Assembly: GCA_039180875.1 (NCBI GenBank)
Contig: JBCDCY010000015.1
Span: 25,480-89,479 of the forward strand
Source: JBCDCY01 sp039180875
GTDB taxonomy: Bacteria > Pseudomonadota > Alphaproteobacteria > Rhodobacterales > Rhodobacteraceae
DNA length: 64,000 nucleotides
Reading direction: 5' to 3'
Shown here: positions 34,842 through 44,793 of the stretch, one piece after another
Layout: the number at the start of each line of letters is the position of its first letter
How positions within the stretch are numbered: position 1 is the first letter of the stretch
Made by a program: the position numbers and the translations under genes
Notes under the pieces: generated by a model
What the model was told of the DNA's origin: nothing
Database searches by the model: none
Seen by the model: only the letters and a program-made list of their open reading frames with translations

Positions 34842-36806
34842 TCAGCCCCCGCGAAAGAGCGCGAGCCAAGTGACTAGCGCCACCAGGCCGATGATCATCG
34901 CGAAGGCGTAGTGGTAGAGAAAGCCCGACTGCGCCCGCCCGGCCAGGCGGGTGAGGTAGGGCACCAAGCCCATGGCGAGGGCATTGATCGCGCCGTCGAT
35001 CAATCGCCCGTCGCCCCGGCGCCAGAGCAGACGGCCAAGGCCGATGGCCGGGCGCACCAGCACGCGGTCATAGAGCTCGTCGAAGTACCATTTGTTGAGC
35101 AGGAAGCGGTAAAGCCCCTGATGCCGCGCCGCGAGCTGCCCCGGCAGTGCCGGATCCAGCAGGTAAAACCAGATGGCAAGCAGCAGGCCGAACAGCATGG
35201 CAAAGAACGGGGCGGTCTTGATCAGCCAGGTGACCTCATGCGCGTCGTGCAGCACATGGTTGCCCTCGCCCTGGAAGATGGAGGTCGTCCAGAACTCCTC
35301 GGGATGATGGCCGACGAAGGGCTCGTACCAGATCATGCCGGCAACCACTGCGCCGAGGGCGAGCAGGCCGAGGGGGAGCAGCATCACCCACGGGCTCTCA
35401 TGGGCGCTGGCATGGTGCTTTTCGTCCCGCGGCGCGCCGAAGAAGGTGAGGAACATCAGCCGCCAGGAGTAGAAGCTGGTCATCGCCGCAGCGAGCACCA
35501 GGGCCCAGAAGGCGAACGCGCCGACGCCCGATTGCGCGGCCCAGGTGCTCTCAATCACGATGTCCTTCGACAGGAAGCCGGCAAAGCCGTAGTAGGTCAG
35601 CGGGATGCCCACCCCGGTGATCGCCAGGGTGCCGATCATCATCATCCAGAACGTCACCGGGATCTTGTGGCGCAATCCGCCGTAGTGGCGCATGTCCTGC
35701 TGGTGGTGCATCGCGTGGATCACCGACCCGGCGCAGAGGAAGAGCAATGCCTTGAAGAAGGCGTGGGTGTAGAGGTGGAACATCGCCGCCTGGTAGACCC
35801 CGACGCCGGCGGCCGCGAACATGTAGCCGAGCTGGGAGCAGGTGGAGTAGGCGATCACCCGCTTGATGTCGTTTTGCACCAGCCCGACCGTCGCGGCAAA
35901 GAACGCCGTGAGCGCGCCGATCACCGTCACGAAGGCGAGCGCCACAGGCGCATACTCGAAGACTGGCGACATGCGGCAGACCAGGAAGACGCCCGCCGTC
36001 ACCATGGTCGCGGCATGGATCAGGGCAGAGACCGGCGTCGGCCCCTCCATCGCATCGGGCAGCCAGGTGTGGAGCAGCAATTGCGCCGACTTCCCCATGG
36101 CCCCAATGAAGAGCAGGAACGCCACCAGTTCCGCCGCGTTCCAATCGGTCCAGAGGAAGCGGATCGAGGTCTCCGCCAAGGTCGGCGCCGCGGCGAAGAG
36201 ATCGTCGAAGGCGATAGAGTCGACCAGGAAGAACGCCGCGAACAGGCCGAGCGACAGGCCGAAATCCCCCACCCGGTTGACGATGAAGGCCTTCATCGCC
36301 GCGCCGTTGGCCGAGGCCCGGCGGTAGTAGAAGCCGATCAGCAGATAGGAGGCGAGGCCCACCCCCTCCCACCCGAAGAAGAGCTGGGCGAGGTTGTCCG
36401 CCGTCACCAGCATCAGCATGGCGAAGGTGAAGAGCGAGAGGTAGGCGAAGAAGCGGGGCTTGTAGCTCTCCCCCTCCTCCCACGCCGGGTCGTGGTCCAT
36501 GTAGCCGAAGCTGTAGAGGTGGACGAGGGCCGAGACCGTCGTCACCACCACCAGCATCACGGCGGAGAGGGTGTCGATCCGGATCGACCAGTCGACCGAG
36601 AGCGATCCGCTCTCCATCCAGCGGGCCAGCGTCACGATGTCGGTGCCGCTGTCATGGCCCAGAAACACGATCCAGGAAAGCACCGCGGCGAGGCAGAGCG
36701 TGCCCGTGGTGATCACCATCGCCGCCATCTCACCGATCAGGCGGTGGAAGAACCCGGCGATAAGCGCCGCGACCAACGGGCCGAGGACGATGATGGTGTA
36801 GATCAC
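34842..36806 (-). CDS. nuoL: NADH-quinone oxidoreductase subunit L
   Basis: A 654-residue antiporter-like subunit at the distal end of complex I, with the long lateral helix region at the C-terminus. It contains FFGWEGVGLASYLLIGFYY and KSAQLLLHTWLPDAMEGPTP followed by VSALIHAATMVTAGVFLVCR. It starts at GTG (36806), preceded by AGGGC, four bases after nuoK. Confidence 0.97.
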   Translation of the reverse strand: MIYTIIVLGPLVAALIAGFFHRLIGEMAAMVITTGTLCLAAVLSWIVFLGHDSGTDIVTLARWMESGSLSVDWSIRIDTLSAVMLVVVTTVSALVHLYSFGYMDHDPAWEEGESYKPRFFAYLSLFTFAMLMLVTADNLAQLFFGWEGVGLASYLLIGFYYRRASANGAAMKAFIVNRVGDFGLSLGLFAAFFLVDSIAFDDLFAAAPTLAETSIRFLWTDWNAAELVAFLLFIGAMGKSAQLLLHTWLPDAMEGPTPVSALIHAATMVTAGVFLVCRMSPVFEYAPVALAFVTVIGALTAFFAATVGLVQNDIKRVIAYSTCSQLGYMFAAAGVGVYQAAMFHLYTHAFFKALLFLCAGSVIHAMHHQQDMRHYGGLRHKIPVTFWMMMIGTLAITGVGIPLTYYGFAGFLSKDIVIESTWAAQSGVGAFAFWALVLAAAMTSFYSWRLMFLTFFGAPRDEKHHASAHESPWVMLLPLGLLALGAVVAGMIWYEPFVGHHPEEFWTTSIFQGEGNHVLHDAHEVTWLIKTAPFFAMLFGLLLAIWFYLLDPALPGQLAARHQGLYRFLLNKWYFDELYDRVLVRPAIGLGRLLWRRGDGRLIDGAINALAMGLVPYLTRLAGRAQSGFLYHYAFAMIIGLVALVTWLALFRGG

Positions 36807-36810
36807 GGCC

Positions 36811-37122
36811 CTAGCCCTTCATCACGTTGACGTCGTCGACGGCGATGGTGCCGCGATTGCGGAAGAAGCAGACCAGGATCGCGAGGCCGATCGCCGCCTC
36901 CGCCGCCGCCACGGTCAGCACGAACAGGGTGAAGACCTGCCCCACCAGATCGCCGAGATGGCTGGAGAACGCGACCAGGTTGATGTTCACCGCCAGCAGC
37001 ATGAGCTCGATCGACATCAGCATGACGATGACGTTCTTGCGGTTGAGGAAGATCCCGAAGATCCCCGTGACGAACAGGAACGCCGCGACGACCAAATAGT
37101 GCTCAAGCCCGATCGTGCCCAT
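36811..37122 (-). CDS. nuoK: NADH-quinone oxidoreductase subunit K
   Basis: A 103-residue, three-helix membrane subunit. Conserved acidic residues lie in LMSIELMLLAVNINLVAF and AAAEAAIGLAILV. It sits three bases after nuoJ and is part of the core proton-pumping module. Confidence 0.97.
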   Translation of the reverse strand: MGTIGLEHYLVVAAFLFVTGIFGIFLNRKNVIVMLMSIELMLLAVNINLVAFSSHLGDLVGQVFTLFVLTVAAAEAAIGLAILVCFFRNRGTIAVDDVNVMKG

Positions 37123-37125
37123 CGC

Positions 37126-37740
37126 CTAGAGCCCCTGGCCTGGTTTGATGTCCTTGAGCTCCACCGCCTCCTCCGGATCGCGGTAGATCTGGTCGAGGAT
37201 GCTCTGGCGCTTCACCCCCGGCCGGTGGCGGAGCGTCAGCACGATCGCGCCGATCATCGCCACCAGCAGGATCAACCCCGCCAGTTGGAAGAGCAGCACG
37301 TAGCGGGTGTAGATCAGGCGGCCGAGGGCGTCGGTGTTCTCGATATCGCTCGGCACCGGCGCCACCGCCTCCCGCATCGCCGGGGCGGCGGCGGAGAAAT
37401 CCCAGTCGCCGAAGACCAGGATGAGCTGCACGAGCAGGACCATGCCGATCAACAGGCCGATCGGCAGATACTCCGCCAGGCCCTGCTTCAGCTCGGCGAA
37501 GTCCACGTCCAGCATCATCACGACAAAGAGAAACAGCACCGCGACCGCGCCGACATAGACGATGACCAGCAGCATCGCCACGAACTCCGCCCCCAGAAGC
37601 ACGAAAAGCCCGGCGGCGGAGAAGAAGGCGAGGATCAGCCACAACACCGAATGCACCGGGTTGCGGGCCAGCACGACCAGCAGGCCCGAGACCACGGCGG
37701 TGATCGCAAACAGATAGAAGGCGAGCGCCGCCACCGTCAT
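37126..37740 (-). CDS. nuoJ: NADH-quinone oxidoreductase subunit J
   Basis: A 204-residue membrane subunit with five helices. It carries RNPVHSVLWLILAFFSAAGL, the family block AEFVAMLLVIVYVGAVAVLF, and VMMLDV. The hydrophilic C-terminus, which ends in KDIKPGQGL, is somewhat long. It is 53 bases after nuoI. Confidence 0.97.
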   Translation of the reverse strand: MTVAALAFYLFAITAVVSGLLVVLARNPVHSVLWLILAFFSAAGLFVLLGAEFVAMLLVIVYVGAVAVLFLFVVMMLDVDFAELKQGLAEYLPIGLLIGMVLLVQLILVFGDWDFSAAAPAMREAVAPVPSDIENTDALGRLIYTRYVLLFQLAGLILLVAMIGAIVLTLRHRPGVKRQSILDQIYRDPEEAVELKDIKPGQGL

Positions 37741-37793
37741 GCCAGACGTTCCTCAGCCATTGCGGTTTGGTCGATCTCCTGGCTTCGATGCCC

Positions 37794-38285
37794 TTAACGA
37801 TACGGGGCGTCGATGGCGAGGTTGCGGGCGATCTCCGCCTCCCACCGCTCGCCGTTCGCTAGGAGTTTGTCCTTGTCGTAGTACAGCTCTTCCCGGGTCT
37901 CGGTTGCAAACTCGAAATTCGGGCCTTCGACGATCGCGTCCACCGGGCAGGCTTCCTGACAGAAGCCGCAGTAGATGCACTTCGTCATGTCGATATCGTA
38001 TTTCGTGGTGCGGCGGGAGCCGTCGTCGCGCGCCTCTGCCTCGATCGTGATCGCCTGGGCCGGGCAGATCGCCTCGCAGAGCTTGCAGGCGATGCAGCGC
38101 TCCTCCCCATTTGGATAGCGCCGGAGCGCATGCTCGCCGCGAAACCGCGGGCTGAGCGGCCCCTTCTCATGGGGATAGTTCAGCGTGACCTTCGGCCGGA
38201 AGAAGTATTTGAGGCCCAGCCGGAAGCCCGCCACGAAGTCAGCGAGGAGGAAGTAGCGGGCAGCTTTCGCTAGAGGAATTCCCAT
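37794..38285 (-). CDS. nuoI: NADH-quinone oxidoreductase subunit I
   Basis: A 163-residue ferredoxin-like subunit carrying two 4Fe-4S clusters (N6a, N6b). Cluster motifs are CIACKLCEAICPAQAI and CIYCGFCQEACPVDAI. It links the peripheral arm to the quinone site and starts three bases after nuoH. Confidence 0.98.
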   Translation of the reverse strand: MGIPLAKAARYFLLADFVAGFRLGLKYFFRPKVTLNYPHEKGPLSPRFRGEHALRRYPNGEERCIACKLCEAICPAQAITIEAEARDDGSRRTTKYDIDMTKCIYCGFCQEACPVDAIVEGPNFEFATETREELYYDKDKLLANGERWEAEIARNLAIDAPYR

Positions 38286-38288
38286 GGC

Positions 38289-39329
38289 TCACCCAGCCCA
38301 GCGCGCATAGGCGCCCCAAAACAGATCGTACCGCGCCAGGATCGCCACCAGGACGACCCAGGCGAGCGACATCGGCAGGAACACCTTCCAGCCGAGGCGC
38401 ATGAGTTGATCGTAGCGATAGCGCGGCGTGATCGCCTTCACCATCGAGAACAGGAAGAACAGGAACAGCATCTTCGCCACCATCCAGAAGACGCCGTCGG
38501 GCAGCCCCGGGACCGGCGAAAGCCAGCCGCCGAAGAACAGGATGGTGATGAGCGCGCACATCAGCACCACCGCCATCAGCTCTCCGATCATGAAGAGCAG
38601 GAAGGGGGTGGAGGAGTATTCGACCTGGTAGCCCGCGACGAGCTCCGACTCCGCCTCCGGCAGGTCGAAGGGCGGGCGGTTGGTCTCGGCCAGTGCCGAG
38701 ATGAAGAACAGGAACACCATCGGCAGGTGCGGCAGCCAGTACCAGGAGAACATGCCGTAGGCGCCGTCCTGGGCCAGCACGATGTTGGTGAGGTTGAGCG
38801 AGCCGGTGGAGATCAGGATGCCGATGATGATGAAGCCGATCGACACCTCGTAGGAGATCATCTGGGCGGCCGACCGGAGCGACCCGAGGAAGGGGTACTT
38901 CGAGTTCGAGGCCCAGCCGCCCATGATCACACCATAGACCTCGAGCGAGGAGATGGCGAAGATGTAGAGGATCCCGACATTGAGGTTGGAGACGACCCAC
39001 ACCGTCTCCTCCGAGGCGTAGAACGGGATCACCGCCCAACCGATCACGGCCAGGACGAAGGCGATCATCGGGGCGATGAAGAAGACGACCTTGTCGGCGC
39101 CCGCGGGGACGACGATCTCCTTCACCATGTACTTCAGGAAATCGGCGAAGGATTGCAGCAGCCCGAAGGCCCCCACCACGTTCGGCCCCTTCCGCATCAT
39201 CACCGCGGCCCAGATCTTGCGATCCGCGTACATCAGAAAGGCGAGTGAGATCAGCACCATCACGGTGACCAGCAGGCACTGCGCCAAGATGATCAGGAAG
39301 ATCCCGAGATTGGTTTCGAAGAAATCCAT
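38289..39329 (-). CDS. nuoH: NADH-quinone oxidoreductase subunit H
   Basis: A 346-residue, eight-helix membrane subunit forming the quinone chamber. Conserved: MRKGPNVVGAFGLLQSFADF near the N-terminus and ALAETNRPPFDLPEAESELV followed by GYQVEYS. It is separated from nuoG by 248 bases containing strong hairpins. Confidence 0.98.
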   Translation of the reverse strand: MDFFETNLGIFLIILAQCLLVTVMVLISLAFLMYADRKIWAAVMMRKGPNVVGAFGLLQSFADFLKYMVKEIVVPAGADKVVFFIAPMIAFVLAVIGWAVIPFYASEETVWVVSNLNVGILYIFAISSLEVYGVIMGGWASNSKYPFLGSLRSAAQMISYEVSIGFIIIGILISTGSLNLTNIVLAQDGAYGMFSWYWLPHLPMVFLFFISALAETNRPPFDLPEAESELVAGYQVEYSSTPFLLFMIGELMAVVLMCALITILFFGGWLSPVPGLPDGVFWMVAKMLFLFFLFSMVKAITPRYRYDQLMRLGWKVFLPMSLAWVVLVAILARYDLFWGAYARWAG

Positions 39330-39449
39330 CAGCGGCGCCTAGGCCCCTTTGCGATCGGCTGCGGGGGCAACTCGTTTGATGAGCGATCCCAGCCGTCCGC
39401 CCAAAATCGGCATCATCTCGCAGCAGAACATAGGATCGCGCTCGGCCCG

Positions 39450-39475
39450 AGGGCGGGCGCAATCGCGCCCGCCCT
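39450..39475. repeat. Strong hairpin in the nuoG-nuoH gap
   Basis: AGGGCGGGCGC and GCGCCCGCCCT form a perfect 11-base stem with the 4-base loop AATC. It lies inside the nuo operon, so full termination would cut off nuoH to nuoN. Attenuation, mRNA processing or stability are possible roles. Confidence 0.7.
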
Positions 39476-39494
39476 GGGGGCGGGTCGGGCGCGA

Positions 39495-39514
39495 TCCGGT
39501 GCTGGTGCACCGGA
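39495..39514. repeat. Second hairpin in the nuoG-nuoH gap
   Basis: TCCGGTGC and GCACCGGA form a perfect 8-base stem around TGGT, 20 bases from the first hairpin. Together they make a compact structured element in the operon's largest internal gap. Confidence 0.6.
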
Positions 39515-39577
39515 AGACGATCCTCCGGTCGAAAGTAGTTACTGCGGGAGACGCGCAATTCAGCGACATCGGCACTC

Positions 39578-41593
39578 TCACTCCGCCGCCACGGGAAGCG
39601 TGCGATCGCCTGCGCGGCGCGACATCTCGGCCATCAGGGCGGAGGCGCGGGCGATGGGGTTGGTGAGGTAGAAGTCGGTGATCGCCGGCTCGAACGGGGT
39701 GAGGTCCATCTCGCCCTCGGGCTCGCGCTGCCAGGGGTTCTCCGGCACCGTGTCGATGGCCGCCAGATGGGGATGGGCCTCGAACATCGCGGCGCGCAGC
39801 TGGGCCAGGCTGTCGAAGGGCAGCGTCGCGCCCAGCTCGGCCGAGAGGGCCCGCAGGATCGCCCAGTTCTCCTTCGCCTCGCCGGGCGGAAAGCCGGCGC
39901 GGTTCGCGGCCTGCGGGCGGCCTTCGGTGTTGACGAAGATCCCGGCCTCCTCGGTGTAGGCGGCGCCCGGCAGGATCACGTCGGCCCGCTGGGCGCCGCG
40001 GTCGCCGTGGCTGCCCTGATAGATGACGAAGGCATCGTCGGGCAGATCGGCGGCATCCGCGCCCAGGCTGTAGACCACCTCGGCCCCGGCGAGGGCCGCG
40101 TCCATCCCGCCCTCGGTCGCGAAGCCGAGATCCATCGCGCCGACCCGGGAGGCGGCGGTGTGGAGCACCAGGAACTCGCTCTCCGAGGCTTCGGCCGCGG
40201 CCTGGGCCCTCGCCAGCACCGCCGCGCCGTCCGGCCGCGTGAGCGCGCCCTGCCCCACCAGCACCAGGCTCGGCACCGGTCGGATCGTGTCGTCGGTCGC
40301 CTCGATCGCCCGATCGAGACCCTCAGGCCCCTCGCCGACGGCATGCACGTCGTAGGTCAGATCGACGGCCGGCCCGATCCGCCCGATCTCGGCACCGGCG
40401 AGCCAGGCCTTGCGGATGCGGGCGTTCAAGACCGGCATCTCGGCCCGGGGATTGCTGCCGACGAGCAGGATGCGCGCGGCCGTGTCGATGTCCTCGACCC
40501 GCGCCGTGCCGACATAGGCCGAGCGGTTGCCGATCGGCAGTTTCGCCCCGTCGATCCGGCACTCCACCTGGCCGCCGAGCCCGTCGACCAGGGTCTTCAA
40601 GGCATAGAGCGCTTCAACCGGAGCCAGATCCCCGGCGAGCGCCGCGATCTTGCGGCCCGTCATCGCCTCCCGACAGGCATCGAACGCCTCCCGCCAGCTC
40701 GCGGCACGCAGCTTGCCGTCGACCCGCACGAACGGCCGGTCGAGGCGCTGGCGCTTCAGGCCGTCCACCACCTGGCGGGTCTTGTCGGAGATCCACTCCT
40801 CGTTCGTGCCGTCGTGGTTGCGGGGCAGGATGCGCATCACCTCCCGCCCCCGCGCGTCGATGCGGATGGAGGAGCCGAGGGCGTCCATCACGTCGATCGA
40901 CTCGGTCTTTGTCAGCTCCCACGGGCGGGCGGTGAAGGCGTAGGGCTTGTTGGTGAGCGCCCCCACCGGGCAGAGATCGACGATATTGCCCTGCAGCTCG
41001 GAGGTAAGCGTGCGGCCAAGGTAGTTGGTGATCTCGCCGTCCTCGCCCCGGCCGGTCTGGCCCATCTCCGGCACGCCCGCGACCTCCGTGATGAAGCGCA
41101 CGCAGCGGGTACATGAGATGCAGCGGGTCATATGGGTCTCGACCAGGGGCCCGAGATCCATGTCCACGACCGCGCGCTTCGGCTCGCGGTAGCGGGAGAA
41201 GTCGACGCCGTAGGCCATCGCCTGGTCCTGCAGATCGCACTCGCCCCCCTGGTCGCAGATCGGGCAGTCGAGCGGATGGTTGATCAGCAGGAACTCCATC
41301 ACGCCCTCGCGGGCCTTCTTCACCATGGGCGAGCGGGTCTTGACCGCGGGCGGCTGACCGTCGGGCCCCGGGCGCAGGTCGCGCACCTGCATGGCGCAGG
41401 AAGCGGCCGGTTTCGGCGGACCGCCCACGACCTCCACCAGGCACATCCGGCAGTTCCCGGCGATCGACAGGCGCTCGTGATAGCAGAAGCGCGGGATCTC
41501 CACGCCCGCCTCCTCACACGCCTGCAGGAGGGTGAGCGCGGGATCGACCTCGATCTCGAGGTCGTCGATCAGGATCTTGCGAAGCTCGGTCAT
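39578..41593 (-). CDS. nuoG: NADH-quinone oxidoreductase subunit G
   Basis: A 671-residue subunit. The N-terminal 2Fe-2S domain has FCYHERLSIAGNCRMCLVEV and SCAMQV; the His/Cys cluster N5 motif is HPLDCPICDQGGECDLQDQ; the next 4Fe-4S motifs are CISCTRCVRF and VDLCPVGALTNK. A molybdopterin-oxidoreductase-like domain fills the rest. It overlaps the stop of the upstream lipoprotein gene (ATGA). Confidence 0.97.
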   Translation of the reverse strand: MTELRKILIDDLEIEVDPALTLLQACEEAGVEIPRFCYHERLSIAGNCRMCLVEVVGGPPKPAASCAMQVRDLRPGPDGQPPAVKTRSPMVKKAREGVMEFLLINHPLDCPICDQGGECDLQDQAMAYGVDFSRYREPKRAVVDMDLGPLVETHMTRCISCTRCVRFITEVAGVPEMGQTGRGEDGEITNYLGRTLTSELQGNIVDLCPVGALTNKPYAFTARPWELTKTESIDVMDALGSSIRIDARGREVMRILPRNHDGTNEEWISDKTRQVVDGLKRQRLDRPFVRVDGKLRAASWREAFDACREAMTGRKIAALAGDLAPVEALYALKTLVDGLGGQVECRIDGAKLPIGNRSAYVGTARVEDIDTAARILLVGSNPRAEMPVLNARIRKAWLAGAEIGRIGPAVDLTYDVHAVGEGPEGLDRAIEATDDTIRPVPSLVLVGQGALTRPDGAAVLARAQAAAEASESEFLVLHTAASRVGAMDLGFATEGGMDAALAGAEVVYSLGADAADLPDDAFVIYQGSHGDRGAQRADVILPGAAYTEEAGIFVNTEGRPQAANRAGFPPGEAKENWAILRALSAELGATLPFDSLAQLRAAMFEAHPHLAAIDTVPENPWQREPEGEMDLTPFEPAITDFYLTNPIARASALMAEMSRRAGDRTLPVAAE

Positions 41594-42030
41594 GAGGCTG
41601 AGGCCGCTGCTCCGTTCAGAACGATGAGATACTTGCCGACGCCAGTACCGCTGCGCGCCTCATCGGCGCCGAGTCCACACACTGCCGCCGTGTCGCCCCG
41701 CTCAACACCGTTCGCAGCCAAGTACTCAGCGAAAGAGGCTCTCACGCGTGGCTCGTCGAGGTTTCGGAGAAGCGCGGCAGAGTCGAAGTTGACGTAGCCG
41801 AGCGCCAGGAACTCCTCGACATACTGCTCGAACAGCGCCTGCTGCGCATCGTCATTCAGTGTCAGCCCAGTGCATCGTCGGCCAATGGCAATCGCCGATC
41901 CGAGCTCGATGAAGTCAGGATACCAGGCATCAGGCAACGCTGTCAGCGTACGGCCGCTCTGCCCCGCCCCGCCCGGCGTACAGGCCGTAAGCGCGATTGC
42001 GGCGATCATGGCAAGCCAGCGGCCGCTCAT
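41590..42030 (-). CDS. Putative lipoprotein embedded in the nuo operon
   Basis: A 146-residue protein of unknown function. It opens MSGRWLAMIAAIALTACTPGG; LTAC is a lipobox, predicting a lipid-anchored protein after Cys17. The mature part is mostly helical (DDAQQALFEQYVEEFLALGY) with two further cysteines (RRCTGL, AVCGLG). The stop overlaps the nuoG start, so the two are translationally coupled. A GTG three codons upstream is an alternative start. A role in complex I assembly is possible but unproven. Confidence 0.75.
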   Translation of the reverse strand: MSGRWLAMIAAIALTACTPGGAGQSGRTLTALPDAWYPDFIELGSAIAIGRRCTGLTLNDDAQQALFEQYVEEFLALGYVNFDSAALLRNLDEPRVRASFAEYLAANGVERGDTAAVCGLGADEARSGTGVGKYLIVLNGAAASAS

Positions 42031-42331
42031 CGCCCCCACCCGTAGTGCGCTGTTAGCATCACGACGCCGATCCCCTGCCGCGTGCGGCGCCGGTCTCCCG
42101 GCGGGCGTCGCACTTAAACACTCTCCCTATCGGTCATGCACACATCCGGCAGGGACGCAAGGCCGGCATGGGTGCTGGGCGGACGAATTTCGCGCTCCGA
42201 TATCGGGAACCATCCGGTGCCGTCCGACAGGCGATTGCGACGGTCACAATCTGGTGAAAATAACCAAGAAAAACGGTCGGATAGCGGCGCCGAAGCGCGC
42301 CGTCGGCCAGCCCAATCCGCGGCAAAAGCGA
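42031..42331. other. Gap of about 300 bases inside the nuo region
   Basis: No convincing gene. It contains an AT-richer patch at about 42245-42285 with GTGAAAATAACC, which could hold an internal promoter. Short open frames here have no recognisable features. Confidence 0.4.
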
Positions 42332-42949
42332 TCAGGAGGTCGGGGCGCCGTCCCCGCAATAGGCGAACACCGTCCAGGCATCGCGCGGTTGGTAGAAGAA
42401 TGCCTTCACCGAGCCGTCGTCGTAGTGCGCCAGGTTGAAGGGTTCGCCGTCCGGGCAGACCCCCTCCATACCGACGCGCTCGGCGATGGCCACCGCGGTG
42501 GGCTTGATCGCGTCGTCGAAGAAAGAGCCCTCCGGCACCACGGCGCCCGAGATCACGATCTCTCGCCGGTTGTCGGCCGAGCCGGAGCCGGGCAAGCGCA
42601 CGGCGATCACCGTCTGCTCCATCGAATCGACGAAGCGAGCATCGACCAGGTAGATCTGATCGCCCAGCACCGCGACATAGCGCTGCTCGTCATGGGGCAT
42701 GCCGGGGATGCGGGTGCCGCGGATCGGTTCGATCGCGCTGCAGCCGATCAGGGCGAGAAGCAAGGTGCAGGCCACGAGGTGGCGCACGACCGTCGGGCCC
42801 GGCAAGGGGACGCGGCGCCAGACCCCGGCCCAACGGGCAAGCGCGCCAAGGACCGACGCGGCCGTCGGTGCCCGGTTGGAGGAGAGGGCACGCAGCCGCG
42901 CCTCCGCCCCTTGGATCGCAAGATGGCTCTCAAGCTGAGAGTGGCACAT
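42332..42949 (-). CDS. Hypothetical membrane-anchored protein
   Basis: A 205-residue protein. I chose the ATG at 42949 because AGGAGCGAGGTAG lies directly upstream. About 55 hydrophilic residues precede a hydrophobic stretch HLVACTLLLALIGCSA that ends in a lipobox-like LIGC. A GTG start at 42787 would turn this into a normal lipoprotein, but no ribosome site is seen there. The rest has VAVLGDQIYLVDARFVD and cysteines in GVCPDG and AYCGDG. Function unknown; it lies between the lipoprotein and a small membrane protein in the nuo operon. Confidence 0.65.
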   Translation of the reverse strand: MCHSQLESHLAIQGAEARLRALSSNRAPTAASVLGALARWAGVWRRVPLPGPTVVRHLVACTLLLALIGCSAIEPIRGTRIPGMPHDEQRYVAVLGDQIYLVDARFVDSMEQTVIAVRLPGSGSADNRREIVISGAVVPEGSFFDDAIKPTAVAIAERVGMEGVCPDGEPFNLAHYDDGSVKAFFYQPRDAWTVFAYCGDGAPTS

Positions 42950-43014
42950 GGGTCTACCTCGCTCCTGCATTGTTGCCATTGTTCTTGCTCTTGGTCCGGC
43001 GCTTCGGACGGTTA

Positions 43015-43227
43015 TCAGCGAAATATGTCGGTCGTCTGATCCGGTCCCGATCCCTCATTCGGCCAGTCGGCGACCCACCAGATCAGCAGCGGCAGGCCGA
43101 AGAGGCCCGAGGCGCCGATCAAGGCGCTCGCCCCGGTATCGAAGCCCATCCGGCGCGAGATGCGGTAGGGCACGTAGACGGCGAGGGCGAGCAGAACCAG
43201 GACGATCAGAAGGGTAAGAAAGCCCAC
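43015..43227 (-). CDS. Small two-helix membrane protein in the nuo operon
   Basis: A 70-residue protein. Helix one is LTLLIVLVLLALAVYVPY and helix two is ASALIGASGLFGLPLLIWWVA, joined by RISRRMGFDTG. It follows nuoF by 18 bases. Proteins of this kind sit in nuo operons of related bacteria; the function is not known to me. Confidence 0.75.
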   Translation of the reverse strand: MGFLTLLIVLVLLALAVYVPYRISRRMGFDTGASALIGASGLFGLPLLIWWVADWPNEGSGPDQTTDIFR

Positions 43228-43245
43228 GATGTGCCGCTCCTCTCG

Positions 43246-44540
<1,295 letters not shown>

Positions 44541-44541
<1 letters not shown>

Positions 44542-44768
44542 CAGCTGCCTGGCCCCTCAGCCCGCCCGGCGCGCCAGAGGCGCACGAGCACGATCGCTGC
44601 CCACGCAAACGCGGCCAGCGCCAGAAAGTCGAGCAGGAAGGCAAAGCGCGTCGGCAGGCCCAAAGCCCCGCCGAGCCAGGAGCCGAGCAGCCAAAGACCG
44701 AATGCCGCCGCCACCACGATCGCGGCTAATCGCCCGGTCTGCCGTCTCGCCTCCTCGTCTCGCGTCAC
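44541..44768 (-). CDS. Small membrane protein (DUF5337-like)
   Basis: A 75-residue protein with a charged N-terminus (TRDEEARRQTGR) and two helices (LAAIVVAAAFGLWLLGSWLG and FAFLLDFLALAAFAWAAIVL). This length, layout and place just before nuoF match the DUF5337 proteins of Rhodobacterales. Start is GTG. Function unknown; complex I assembly or stability is plausible. Confidence 0.8.
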
Positions 44769-44793
44769 CCGCGGCTCCCCAGATCCCTCGACG

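Noticed and set aside
34911..36830. A 639-codon open frame opposite nuoL
   Set aside because: nuoL is unambiguous; the antisense translation is His/Glu/Arg-rich low complexity.
39339..39581. An 80-codon frame in the nuoG-nuoH gap overlapping the nuoG stop
   Set aside because: It is built largely from the two hairpins, starts at GTG without a ribosome site and has no recognisable sequence.
42134..42325. A 63-codon minus-strand frame in the nuo-region gap
   Set aside because: No hydrophobic segment, domain or convincing ribosome site; overlaps other chance frames.
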